From: Acanthaster planci
Taxonomy: Eukaryota > Echinodermata > Asteroidea > Valvatida > Acanthasteridae
Direction: 5' to 3'
DNA: 26,629 nt
Assembly: GCF_001949145.1 (NCBI RefSeq)
Contig: NW_019091467.1
Coordinates: 46,577 to 73,205, forward strand
In this document: positions 1 to 12,500 of the stretch, piece after piece
Numbering within the stretch: position 1 is the stretch's first letter
How the letters are laid out: each line of letters begins with the position of its first letter
The notes under the pieces: generated by a model
Told to the model about the DNA's origin: nothing
Seen by the model: only the letters and a program-made list of their open reading frames with translations
Database searches by the model: none
Made by a program: the position numbers and the translations under genes

Positions 1-355
1 CTTTGAAAAGAGGCAACGGGAATGTGGAAGCGTGAGTAGAGCCGCATGCCACCGAACAATCAGCCTTTTCATCGTGTAATTCAAAACGTGCAGAGCACAC
101 AGGGCCACAAACCGAGAATTTGCGGTTTGGCAGGTGGCCTTTGTGGCCAAGCGAGGCTGGAACTCTTGGAGTCGACTTTCGGAAAGAAATTCCCGTCGTC
201 AAAGGGGTTAAAGTCAAATGCTTCCTTTGAATTCTTCCTTTTGATCGGTTTATCTTCATATCAAAACAGCCTCAGTATGGAAATCAAATAAACTATGTCT
301 GACACATCTTCACTGCACTCTTAAAATGTTGAATGCTCTGTAGTGTCATAGTTAC
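1..355 (-). other. Partial intron after E31
   Basis: Nothing recognisable as exon, repeat or RNA on either strand. An 81-codon plus-strand reading at 46-291 resembles no family I know. Confidence 0.6.
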
Positions 356-571
356 CTGACTGCAGTGGTTGCCTGATCTTCATCCGGTGCAGCTCGTACC
401 TGATGTTGGGCCCGTTGGGACCAGTGGGGGGACCCCAGCTGACCGAGATGTAGGTCTGGGTGATGGCATCACCTCTAGGGGGAGCCTGGCCCCCGGGGAT
501 GTAAGGGTCAGTCTGGGCGGGTGTGGCACTGCTCTCAGTACAGCCACCGATGGTGCACACCTCGATGGTCA
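356..571 (-). CDS. USH2A: USH2A-like exon E31: end of FN3 14, start of FN3 15
   Basis: It joins E30 as YM/VTIEVCTIGGCTES, completing the F-G hairpin and cysteine pair, then FN3 15 begins (GQAPPRGDAI, core Trp in ISVSWGPPTGPNG, NIRYELHRMKIR). The acceptor TTCACACAACAG at 572-573 was chosen because it restores a normal FN3 F strand. An in-frame alternative lies 42 nt upstream. The donor is GTAACT, phase 1. The gene continues beyond the left edge. Confidence 0.85.
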
Positions 572-3500
572 CTGTTGTGTGAATTGGCAAACGACGAATT
601 GGCTGAAAGGTTTCTTGTGTCGCCAAACTCATGTTTATGTAACACTAATGTAATGATAAGACTTGTGTGTGATTCAAGGCATGGTAAGCCATAAGGCTTA
701 TCTTGGCTTCCTGTTAAGTTCCTGTTACGTAAACCTGACTCCTTGTTATTGCAGATCCAAGGGAGCCAACAAAGGCCACGGACCCCCAAACAACGCGCCA
801 AATACTTCTTGTGTTTTTGAAAGAAAAAATGAAAGGTGATTTGGCTCTGTCAGGTTTTTCCAATTCCCTTCATATTTCTCTTTCCCAAACACATGTCAAA
901 AGCCCCGAAAACTAAGCCTCATCCCTCCTTTTTTTTTTTGCCCTAAAAATTGTTTTGGCTCTCAAGAGGAATTGGGTCCTGGATCCTTGTTTGCTCACGG
1001 TATGTCAGATCTTTTATACAGCCAGTCACTTAAGTCCAGTAAGAAATTGGCCTGCAGTGTAGGCTGGAACAAACCTTGTGTTCCCTGGCCGAATCTCAGT
1101 ACTTGCTTGCACTTAGCTTCATAACCCAAAATACTGAACTGAAGTGCGGCCGAAGAGTACTAACCCATGTAGTTGGTGTAGGGCACCAGACCGCTGACCA
1201 CTCTGCTGGTGGTGTTGGTGTCCCCAATGTACACGCGGGGCTGTGGCATCCGGATGGTGTAGCTGATGAGGTCACCGTTGCTGTGCACCGGTGGCTGCCA
1301 CGTGACCAGTGCTGACTCGTGATTGAGGATGGTTACGGTGGGTGCGTTTACTCCCCCTGGAGCTGTGTGTCAAAATCAGTAAACAAGTAACAATTCCAAC
1401 TTATCCACTGTGGTCTTCTGCTCACATCTTACAATTTCTATCCAATTTGTTTGTGTGTACCAACTCCCAATGACCGATGGAGCTGGAGCATCCTTACCAG
1501 CGGAGAGTGTGGTGACAGTCTGCCAGGGACTTGAAGATGTCCCGACGCCGTTACTGACGCGGATCCGGTACTCAAAGACGGTGTAAGGCGTGACGGCCGG
1601 CGACTGGTCCAGGTAGACCAGGGGGCTCGCCGGCCCTATGGAGACCACCGTGGTGACGGCGGCAGAACCCCGGACCCGACGCTGGATCTGGTAGCTGGTC
1701 AAGACCCCGCTGGGGGCATCTGGGGTGGACCAGGTTATCAGGACAGAGGTTGGCGTCTCAGAGCGTAAGGTGGGTGCTGCCAGTCCAGAGGGAACTGTGG
1801 TAAGGAGAGAATTGATATGAAATGTCACACTTGTACGTGGTCTGTGACACAAAAACTACTCAATTTCTGCTGTGAAGGTTAAGGAACTCTGCAGTGTGAC
1901 CTGTGTTATATAAATGCCTAACTTTAAAAGGGGGGGTTTGGGTGCAGGCATGCACTTGAAATAAAAACGCTAACAGGTAATCAGAAATGCTCTGACTTCT
2001 CGCCACCAATTCCTTGACCCTACTTCACCCATGCTTTGACCGTCTGAAACTTTCTGGGCTTCAAACGGAGGGCACGCACTCACCTGCTTGAGGTGTCCTG
2101 TAGGTTTTTGAGTGCAGACTGCTGGTGCATCCCGCACCGTTGCACATCTCGACGTGGAAATTATAATTGGTGTAGGGTGTCAATCCATCGGCAAGGAACT
2201 GGGTTGCATTGCCTGGGAGCTAAAGAATGAAGACAGATAGTGTTTGGAAATAATTGTTGTAGGCCTAGACGCAGCTTAATTAAAGTCACGTCGATTTTGA
2301 ATCAATTGTTAGGAACCCAAACAAAAAAATGACTGCAATGATAAACAAGTCCATTTTAGTACAGGGCAGCAGAGGTTTAAATATTTAGGTCACTTTTCAA
2401 TGTATTTAACTATCATTTGGTCCAAAATTGTCAAGCTTATTTAAATATCAGTTTGACGAGTATGCTTGTTTTTTGCAAACTGTGGATTGACATGTGAAGG
2501 ACTGAATCAAACATTCCTTTTTTTCAGACATGACTTCATTGCTCTCTGTGTCAAAGCAAAAATGAGTTAGCAAAAACGACATCGCATGAACACTGAACAA
2601 AGTAGATAATACAACTTGATGACACCAAAAGGTCGGGCTTGATATTTTTATGGTCACTACTTTCGGCAAGTTATCATCGGTGACTTTACTGGCAACCTCT
2701 GCATCTGCAAAATAAAAGGACCACAAGCAATCTCCACCACCAATGCCTGACCCATCCACTCACAATCTCTCTCAGCTGGTTGTTCTGGTACAGTCTGATC
2801 GTGGTGATGACGCCGTTGGGTTCCTCGGGCTGTTCCCAGGTGACCAGCATGTTGTAGGCATCCACAATGGTTGCCATGGGAGGGTCGATTGGTCCCGGTG
2901 CTGCCGAGAGGACAGCGTGAAACACATTTTATAAGTACACATACAAGAGAGTGAAATTAAACGCCAAAATGCTCCAGGATCAACAGCTTTCAGTTGGCTG
3001 TTTTTTTTTGCCAGGCAAGATGAGCTTTTATGAAGAGAGTACCATTCACTTAAAAAGGTAACTTGCCGGAAAATGTTCGATGTGCGAACAGAGTTTCACT
3101 TCATAAAATGTGAAGATAGTCAGCATGCTGGCACAACATTAAGTGATTATCAAACTGAACAATTTTTCTGTAATAATCAAACATGGTGATGAGCAAGTAG
3201 TCACAAAATTACTTCCAAATTCTGAAATATGACTTTTAAAAAAAATGACATTGAAAGCCTAGTTCAGCAGAGGAATCATGCTTTTAATCCAATATGCGTA
3301 AAAAAAAAAAGATGCGCTGCTTCAAAAAAATGTGAACAGTTTCTTGAATTAAGTTTACAACACCAAACATTCACTTTTTGTTAGGCCTTTCACTTTTCAG
3401 TGACAACTATGACAACTATGACTATGACAACTTTTCAATGACAACTATGAAGTTCATATTCATTACTGAGCAGCATATTCGAAAGTTTGACGAAGGTCTG

Positions 3501-6500
3501 TGGTAGCACCATGTAAGATCTCCTTTAGGAGGTGAGTTCTGAAGAGAACTGGTGTGCTCAGCATTTCGCTAGTTCTCTTCAGAACTGAACTCACTCCAAG
3601 AGGTTTCACATGGTACCACCAAAACACCTCTCTTGCATTGCTACATCTACAAATGCAAATCGTTATCTTGAGTTTGCGAAAGTTGAGTTCTGAACATCCC
3701 GACTCATTTCAATTCCAAATATAATCGGTTCAAGTCAAAAAGAACCGACAGAACTCCAGCCGAGACTTCTGACTCAAAGAGCAGCCAAAATTTGAAGTGA
3801 TTTTTTACGGAACTCACCAGCCTCTGATGTGAGTGCGGCCGTCCAGTCGCTCTCTGTCTCACCAAAGTTGTTACTCGCTATGACACGGAACTCATACTCG
3901 GTGTACGGACTCAGGCCAGTCTTGGTGAAGCTGGTCACGCTGACGGGACTGCCAAACAGGCTGGACAAAATAAAAAAAGGAAATTTTGAACAATCGACTG
4001 AAGCTAACGAAAAAGGAGGAACAAAGAGCCCATGATGGCCAAGAATGAAGTTTGACCCATCTCAGCAAAGCTGAATTCTGCAATTTCAACGAACAAATAT
4101 TCCAACACCACCAGGCCAACACCCTGTACAGGTTGCAACATCCTGCATCCCCTCCCCTCTGCTAAGAACTTAACTTGTGGCTTTTTATATGCAACATCTT
4201 GGAGTGGCTTCGGCATTTATCAACCAGAAAACAGTTCTAGATAAGAACCAGTGCTGTAGTCGAGACCATGCATAAGACCAGTCACTTGTAACGGTTGAAC
4301 AATGACAAGGGAAATGCCTTTGTTGCAGTTCATTTGAATAGCTTGTGATTTGAAGTCAGACTGGAGGTCTTGTGCTGGTCTTGTGCTGGTCTTGTGAAGG
4401 ATTTCAGTGGTCTTGACTACAATACTGATAAGAATACAAAATCTGAGTAAAATGATGATTTCTGATCTAACAGAAATATCATCAAAATCAATAAAATGAA
4501 AGCAACTGATCCCAAACAATGTGTCCATCCACAGGGTGTAGCAAAAGGGTCCACACTGGAGTTCGACAAACCAACAATCAGTCGCAGGTCAGATATCACA
4601 ACCAATATTCTTGACACAACTGATCTAATTCTACCTATTCAGTGCAGTGTTACATCTCATTAAATTCTGTTTGCCCACGTATGGTACATGAAAAGAGCAA
4701 TTCTGACGTCCGACCAGAATTTCACTTACTCTTCTTGGAGACCCGGCTGCAGGACAGGCCGGAACTGTAGCTGGTACTTGGCATCGCCAGGAGCATTGTT
4801 CCTTGCCGGGCTCTGCCACTGGGCTCGAATTGATGAAGATGACAGGGTGACCAGTGTTGGTGGGAAAACACCATCGGGACCTCAAGAATAAAGGACACAG
4901 TTTCAAAGGAAATCAGATTGTCTGTCTTTCTAGAGACGGGGGAGGGTATTAATAAAGAATGAACAACGTTTCCAAATACATTTATCTCTTTGAATTACGA
5001 TCAATAATGGAATGATTCCTTGTGATATGAGGTAAAGACAGCACCACCAGCAAAAAATATGATCCCATTTTACAATGCTCAAAATACATATTTTAAATTT
5101 CGTTTAGTACAGCCTAGATTCCAAAGCTGGACTACTTCACTGAGTGGGTTTTTTTAATGAGCACTGCAGACCTGAGGCCATGTCTGAAATACCAATCACA
5201 CATCAAACAAAGACTTCTATTCCCTGGCCCTGACAGCAAAGCTTTCAAAAATGGCACCACAAAAAATAGACTTACTGCCATTGGGCATGCGGACGTTCTG
5301 CTGGTTGCTGAGTAGGCTGCCTTTGGTGTTGTACCCTAGGACTTGCACAGTGTAAGCCGAGTCCGGGATCAGACCGCTGATGGCCACCAGCACGTTGACA
5401 TCGGTGGTGTTGAGCAGGGTTCTGGTCTGGGAGATGGTGTTGTAGTTTCCCATCTCTGTGGAAGAGACAAATTGGAGAAAGAACTATGACAACGATTGCA
5501 GAATGTAAGCCTCACTTGATGAGGCAACGATGATATTTGTGACCCACTCAGTGAAAATGAGTCACAAGTCGCCAGAGCCACTTTCGAGTAAAAAGTCCCT
5601 TAGAATAGTTTTGCAGAGTAAATCAATAGGAACCCACAGCATTTCTCACCATGGAGTATCCACTTTCATCAGGATGCCAAACTGAGTGATACATCAAAAC
5701 AAAAAGCTCAAGTTGCTCTTTCCAATACAAATGAAAACTCAAAAGTGGCTCTGGCAACTTATGACTCATTTTCACAGAACAGGTCACATTTATGAAGCTG
5801 TGTCTCAAGTAAACTTTTACAAGAGTGTCTCATCTCCGTCTCTTAAGACCCAACTTGTGTGTGCACAGAACAAACTACCAGCAACACGCAAGCATTTCGA
5901 GTTTCAAGCTGAATATTTTTAGGAAATTTGAAGAAACTCTCTCTCCAAATCAGCAGACTATAAACTTCCTACAACAGAAAAAAATGACACCCTACTAATC
6001 TTTCTTTGCAATTTTCTCAACCCAGGGTGCTAGGTGAATCACTTACCTGTTGGGCAAAAAGAGATTTCAACACTGGGTAAAAAAAGTGTGCAATGAATAT
6101 TTTGTACAACTCTTTGGTAAATGGCTAATAAGTTGACACAAATATCAGGTGAGACTTCATCACAGTTGGGTAACCTGTCGGCCAAACAGCTCAACAAATC
6201 ACATGGTACCCTGCACTGGGCAAAAAATGGTCCAGTATATAGAGCATGCAGGGATTCAATGTGACAATAGTCCACCAACGAGAGTTTTGTCCACTAACGA
6301 GAGTTTCGCCAATTTTAACAAATGTGAAGCCACTTTTAATAAGTGATGCTATGTTTAAAAATCAATCAGTGGAGTTTCATTCAAGCAATGATATGAAATA
6401 AAAGCTGAATGACTCAGGGTACATACCAGGTGAGACGTAAAATATCCCGGTGAAAAGTACTTCGTAGTGCAGGATTCCGTTGGGATTATTCGGGGCCGTC

Positions 6501-9500
6501 CAACGTGCTGACACGGTGCGGGCGTCTGTCACAAACACGCCCAGCATGATGCTCCCCACGGGCGGCGCTTCGGCGGTACGGGCCGAGGTCTCGGGACCGT
6601 AGGCGCAACCGCGGGAGGTGCAGGCCTCCAGGCGGAAGATGTGAAGGCTGTGGGGGGCCAGGCCCGAGGACCGGTAGGCCAGGCTGAGATTGGAGAGGAC
6701 CGCTGAGCCATCCTGGATCAAGGTGTACCTGGTAATAATTCCTGGAAACAGAAACAGAGTCAAGTTAAATATGTGACCTTTATTTTTCACATGAGTCCAC
6801 ATACACTACACTCGTCATACACATGGAATTGTTTTTTTTTGTTCACAACCTAGACTAATTCAGATTAGTTTGACCTGCACTGGAGGGTTCCAAGACCAAA
6901 TAAAATCGGTCCTTCTCAGTGGCGCAAGAACAGTGGAATTTCTGAAGGGAACCCTTGACTGTATACAAATCTGAACTCTGGCTCTCGTAAATGTTGTGTA
7001 TATTTCGAAATTTCAAACGGGGGGGGGCACCTTGTGAGAGGCACCTGGTGGAGGAATGATTTTCTTCCTCAGTAGTTACCCCCCAAACAGGGGGGGGCAC
7101 CTTGTGAGAGGCACCTGGTGGAGGAATGATTTTCTTCCTCAGTAGTTACGAACTCTGCCTTCTCTGGGCGGCAGAGTTCGTCCACTCACCGTTTGGATTC
7201 TCCGGTGGAGTCCAAGACACAAGGAGCTCATAGGGGCTGATGACAGTCACTGAGGGGGCTGGTACACCTTCCGGAATGCTCTCCTCAGTGCGAGCAGTGG
7301 CCGGTGCACTGTTGGTACATCCTCCCCCTGTGCAGGCCTGGAATGAAAAAAAACAAAAAACAACCAAATCAAGACAATCTCGGTGCTAAATTATATAATC
7401 AAACACCTCCTTCAGTCACAATCACTCTTCCCTGCTATCCACCCTGAGTTAATGTGCACCCTCACCGGCAGAAGAAAGACTTAGTGGTACGAGGTTTCCA
7501 AACCAGGTTCTTGCTCACGTTTGGCATGCATGCAAAGACCGTACATTCCAGTATAGATTTCTTGCATGTACTCAGCGTGCCCCGTGCCAAACACCCATAC
7601 ACTTGAATGCCTACGTGGTAAGTTTCTACCAAAGGACTGTCTATTTCATTTAAAAACACACCCTCTGTTGCTCCCGCTCGAGGCGGATATACTTTATACA
7701 AAGACAAGTCAACAACAGTAATATTGTGATTCTGGTTGGCACAGTCAAATTCCATCAACTGACAAAAGCTTGAGCCAATTTCACAGAGCTGCTTAAGCAC
7801 AAAATTAGTTTCAGCTTGAAAACATCTTACTTGATAAATCAGGTTACCAGCCAAAACTCCATGTGATGTATATTGTTTTGGACTGGTATTTAGCTGTCTT
7901 TCAGTTATGGTAACCTTTGTTTTTTCATGCTTAAGCAAATTTTGTGCGTAAGCAGCTCTATTAAATTGACCCTAGAGACTGGAAGACAATGCTGGCTTAT
8001 CAATCATTAACAGTTACAGCACAGTTGTATCAAGTTACATCAACAGTCATTAGAGCCTTTGCTTTATGCAAGCATGGGACTCTAAAAACCATTAAAAGTA
8101 ATCACTTGATTTTGACTGAGGAGACATTTTTGTCCAGATTGGACCTTTCTATGGGCCTATTGTTCATACACAATTTTAAAAATCTTTACAGAGCAGATGA
8201 CACTGAGGGTTAGGTTTCCTTACTTTTGCCTTTTACCAGAAGAATCCAACTTCCCAATTAAGTACGTTTGGTGATTTTCAGAGATTATTTTCCCAATTGC
8301 TCACATACACAAGTTAATCGGAAGAGAAAAGATAACGAGACATGCCAGGCAGCAAACTGGTGTCCCTATATCTACTGGTACCAATTCTCAGCCAAATAGC
8401 ACGTTCCACAAGAATACAAGGGGCGTATACTCACACTGAGGGTCACCAGATACGTAGATCCGGCTGTCAACTCAGCGAGGACGTAACTCCGCACCAGGAC
8501 CGTGGAGTTATAGGCCTCTTCGCCAGTCTGTCCGGGCCGGACAGACAGGTAGAGCACGTATCTCTCCAAGCGGCCATTCAGCTGGGGAGGCTCCACCCAG
8601 CTGGCCTCAATAGAGGTGGGACCCCTCACCAGCAAGGTGGGCGGGGGAACAAAAGTCGGGGGTTGCTGGGCGGTGGTGATGCTGACCTCGGGGCTGTCGG
8701 TGCAGCCAATGGCAGTGCAAGCTGCCAGAAAAAAGGATAATTTAAGTTTAACAGAGAGCTAATACTGTCTCTGCTTTTTTGTGCATTTGCCAATGCCTTG
8801 TAATATGATTGGAAAGATTTGGATCAGAAAGTTAATAAAAATGTTGATATAAATCAAATATGTTTTTTTAAAGCAAGGCATGATGTACTTGACACAACAG
8901 TTGAAAAGCTGATATTTGCTGCATAGTTGCGTGTCAGGAACACTTCATTCATCATTAGCTTTCAAACTGTACAAATCCTTCACTGCTCAGGAACCCAAAG
9001 GTACATATTCTGCCGTTCAATTTTCAAAGGCCAACAGGCCCATCTCCAGTAATGGAGTGACATCATAGCGTATATGTGACCCATCATTCTGCAACCAGGC
9101 TGAAGTAGCAGACTTTATATCCTCGAAGTCCTGGAACTTCCACAGTTATGCTGGAACTTCCACAGTTATCCAGGAAGTTCCACAACTGTCACAGCCCATA
9201 ATCACCAAAGATTTCTGCAGGTTGAAGTTAGACTTATGCCAGGTATGCGGATTGAAAAACGATCACATTCTATGCAAAATGAAGCATGTTATGGCCAAAA
9301 ATATTTTACATTTATGCAAGAGATGACACTTCGTAAATCAGCCTTGATAAATAACCAGTCTTGTTAAGGGGAAGGTAAGGCTGTGTCCAAACATGCTGGC
9401 TATGGCTAGATATAACACACATGTCAATAGAAAGTGGCTGCAGCTGCTAGCCAGTAGCTTACTTGGGTGTGGCTTGAAATTACACAGACGTTTATGGTAG

Positions 9501-12500
9501 TGACCCTAGCCAGTTCCCATACAGTCGTGTGTAATTGTAACCTACAGCCAAATGATTTAGACGCGGCCCAACAGACACATATTTCTGACTCACCTCTGAC
9601 CCTGAACCTGTAGCCCGTGTAGACCTGGAGGCCAGACTCGGTGTGCACCTGCTGCAGGCCAGTGTAGACTGCCAGGTCGTTCATGCGTAATGTGTAACTG
9701 ATGATGACACCGTTGGGTCGGTCTGGTTCCAGCCACGCCAGGGCAATGGTGTCCGCCGTAGTGGATGTGGCCTCAGGCGGATTGACACCTTCAGGTGCTG
9801 CAATACAAGGAAGAAAAATAACGTTCTGTGCTTGTCTAATTTCAAGATATTCATGGTGACTTGTTTAAATTTCCAACCTGCAGTTCCAGCCAAACTTCCT
9901 CTTTATTGAAATATTAGATTAGCCCTTCGCCAACATCATTTTCCATTTTCTGGGGGGAAAATTTCAAGAAGACTGTTTAAGGTAAGGTTGAACACATAAC
10001 CTCCTCCAGTACAGGCGTCCTCTAATATAACCACTGTCACAGCACACCCGAGGGTGGATTCGTAGATGACACCGCATTTGGCACATTGCCATCAATGAGA
10101 ATGCATTGCTTAGTGAAGGGCAAACCATTCAAATTAATATCCCCCGAAATCACACAAAAACACAAAGTCAACTCCCCGTCATTGCTTGATTCAAGACAAG
10201 AACAGGTTTTCCGGCATTCAGTTACGGATAAACTTACAACCATCAGGGCAACACTGCTTATGTGACTGTAACTGACCGGCCCCCTTTCATACCACAAGGA
10301 TATCGGCATTTTGAAAATCAAGCCATCCACACTGACCTTCCTGGAGTGTCATGACCGGCACTGATGAGCTCTCTGTGCAGCCCCCCGCAGTGCAGGCTGT
10401 GACGGTTACCGCATACCTGGTGAACGGGATCGCATCCGTGATATTACCTAGAAAATAAAAGGTGCACGGTACAATGTTTACAGCCACGTTATGGAAGATT
10501 TGCTCTTCTCTCCAAACATTGAAACTAGGGTAAGAAAGTCTGGCATGCATAGCAGTCACATTTTAGAATGAAAGAATCAATCCTGTCGAAAATGGTCACT
10601 TCAAATGGAGTAAGCTTTTCACTCCAGGGAACTAAGAGAGTAAGTGATGCTTGTGTCGGCATCAAGTCATGGGACAACATTCTGAGTTTTGAACAATTGT
10701 CTTTAAAGTTGCAAATGGGTAATGGCAGTCATTGCACTGTCTCCACGATAAACCTACAAAGCCATTAGTCTTTGCGTCAGAATTGAGGCAAACAACACAG
10801 GGTTATCATTTCCTCTTGTGCACCTGTTCATTTCACGGGGGAAGAAAAACACGCTGAATTGCTTAGCAAGAGATGGATCATAACAGAGTTCTTATCCCTG
10901 ACCTGTATACTCGGAGGGCCCCGTGTCGTTGTGGGACATCCGGATAGGCTCTGCCCCTGTCCGATCTTGGTCGTAAGCCGTCAGGACGTAGTGCAGCAGG
11001 AGACCGGTGTTGCCGGTAGGACGCTGCCAGCTCAGCTGGATGATGTAACCGCTCAGGGCCACGGGGTCGGTGGGCGGGGTCACGCCAGTTGGGGCTGAGG
11101 ATGGAGAAGATGGAGGATTTTCTGACCCACAGTGGCGAAACAAGTTCAAAATACATGATCTGTTGTTCTTGGCAGGCACTGCAATGTTTCCACTATTAAA
11201 ACCATCCAGACGTGTTCCTCTCGTGCATACCGGCTCATATTTTGTGTACATTCAGAGGAAATTTTTTGTGACGCATTCTACCCACTTACACTTGTTTAGG
11301 GCCTACATCCCCTTCACTGGCCCTTACAAGCAAGTCAACTCTGTCATTTTTTACAGTTCCTGCACATAGTGTCTGTACACAGCATACAACGTCCGCACAT
11401 CGTAAACAAGTCAACACTTGACTTAACAAACAACTAATATGTGTGGTATAATAGGTCAAAACTATAGTGAATACCAGTAACCATCTCTGTATGAACACAA
11501 AATAGCTGTGTGGTCTTCTCCAACAACCAGTGCTTAAGAGTACACAGTGATTGCCTACCCCTGACTAATTTTCATCAGAATGTGCACAAAGCCATAACAC
11601 ATTCCCTGGGCACAAGGCAAATAAAATTTCATGTCTGTGACACTGCTATCCACTGTGGCTCTTTTCAACTGACTTTAGTAGGAAGTTGGTTAACGAGAGC
11701 CATGGTAACAGTGACACGAAGCAACACCCAAACCAATGTAGCACACTGCGGGCACTGCTTGAGTAAATACTCACGCCCTTCTCTTGTTCTGCCTCCCACC
11801 CATGAGCTGGTGGTTGATCCTGCATTATTTGTGGCAGTCACTCGATACAAGTACTCTGTAGGACAACAAAGGGTTTGGTAGTTGGTAAGGCAATACAAAT
11901 GCTTTGAGAGCAAGTCTTACTTTAAAAAAAGTTGAAGAGGGAATAGGCAATGAATTGTATTAATCTTTGTCACTGTGATTCTGGGTGGAAGATTTTTATT
12001 TAACATCAGACTTCAAATAAACTCAACAATTTTTGGCAAAAGAAAGTCCCTAAGCAGTCCCTGTCCATTTCCAATCAATGCAATGTCAGTCCCAAGGCAT
12101 TACAGTGTAAGATTTGAATGGCTGACAACTGGACTTAACCTTTTCACATCCTTCAAAATAAACCAGGAGTCTTGATAAATGTTGCAGAATTGAGGAAGAT
12201 TGAGCCCAGCACTTTATTAGGGGCTGGATGTCCTATGTTAGTTTCAGCGAAACCAACGTGAAGTTGGCTTCTTCCAAATTGTAGGACTTCAAAGATTTCA
12301 GGTTTCAATGAAACCCACCCAGAAAGTTAAAGGAGTAGCAAATATGACACAGAGAAACAGCTGAACGCACCTGTGTAAGTCTGCAGTCCGTGATCCCCAA
12401 AGCTGGTGCCTTGGCCTGTATACACTGGGGTAGTGATTGGTGTCATGCAGGCGCCTGAGGTCGTGGTCTCAGCCGGGCAGCCGTCCAAGTACACATTGGA

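Noticed and set aside
46-291. 81-codon plus-strand reading at the left edge
   Set aside because: No recognisable domain or supporting signals, and it lies in the partial intron after E31.
602-613. CCTTTCAG as the E31 acceptor (exon start 602)
   Set aside because: It has a better pyrimidine tract than the chosen site but puts E31 out of frame with E30.
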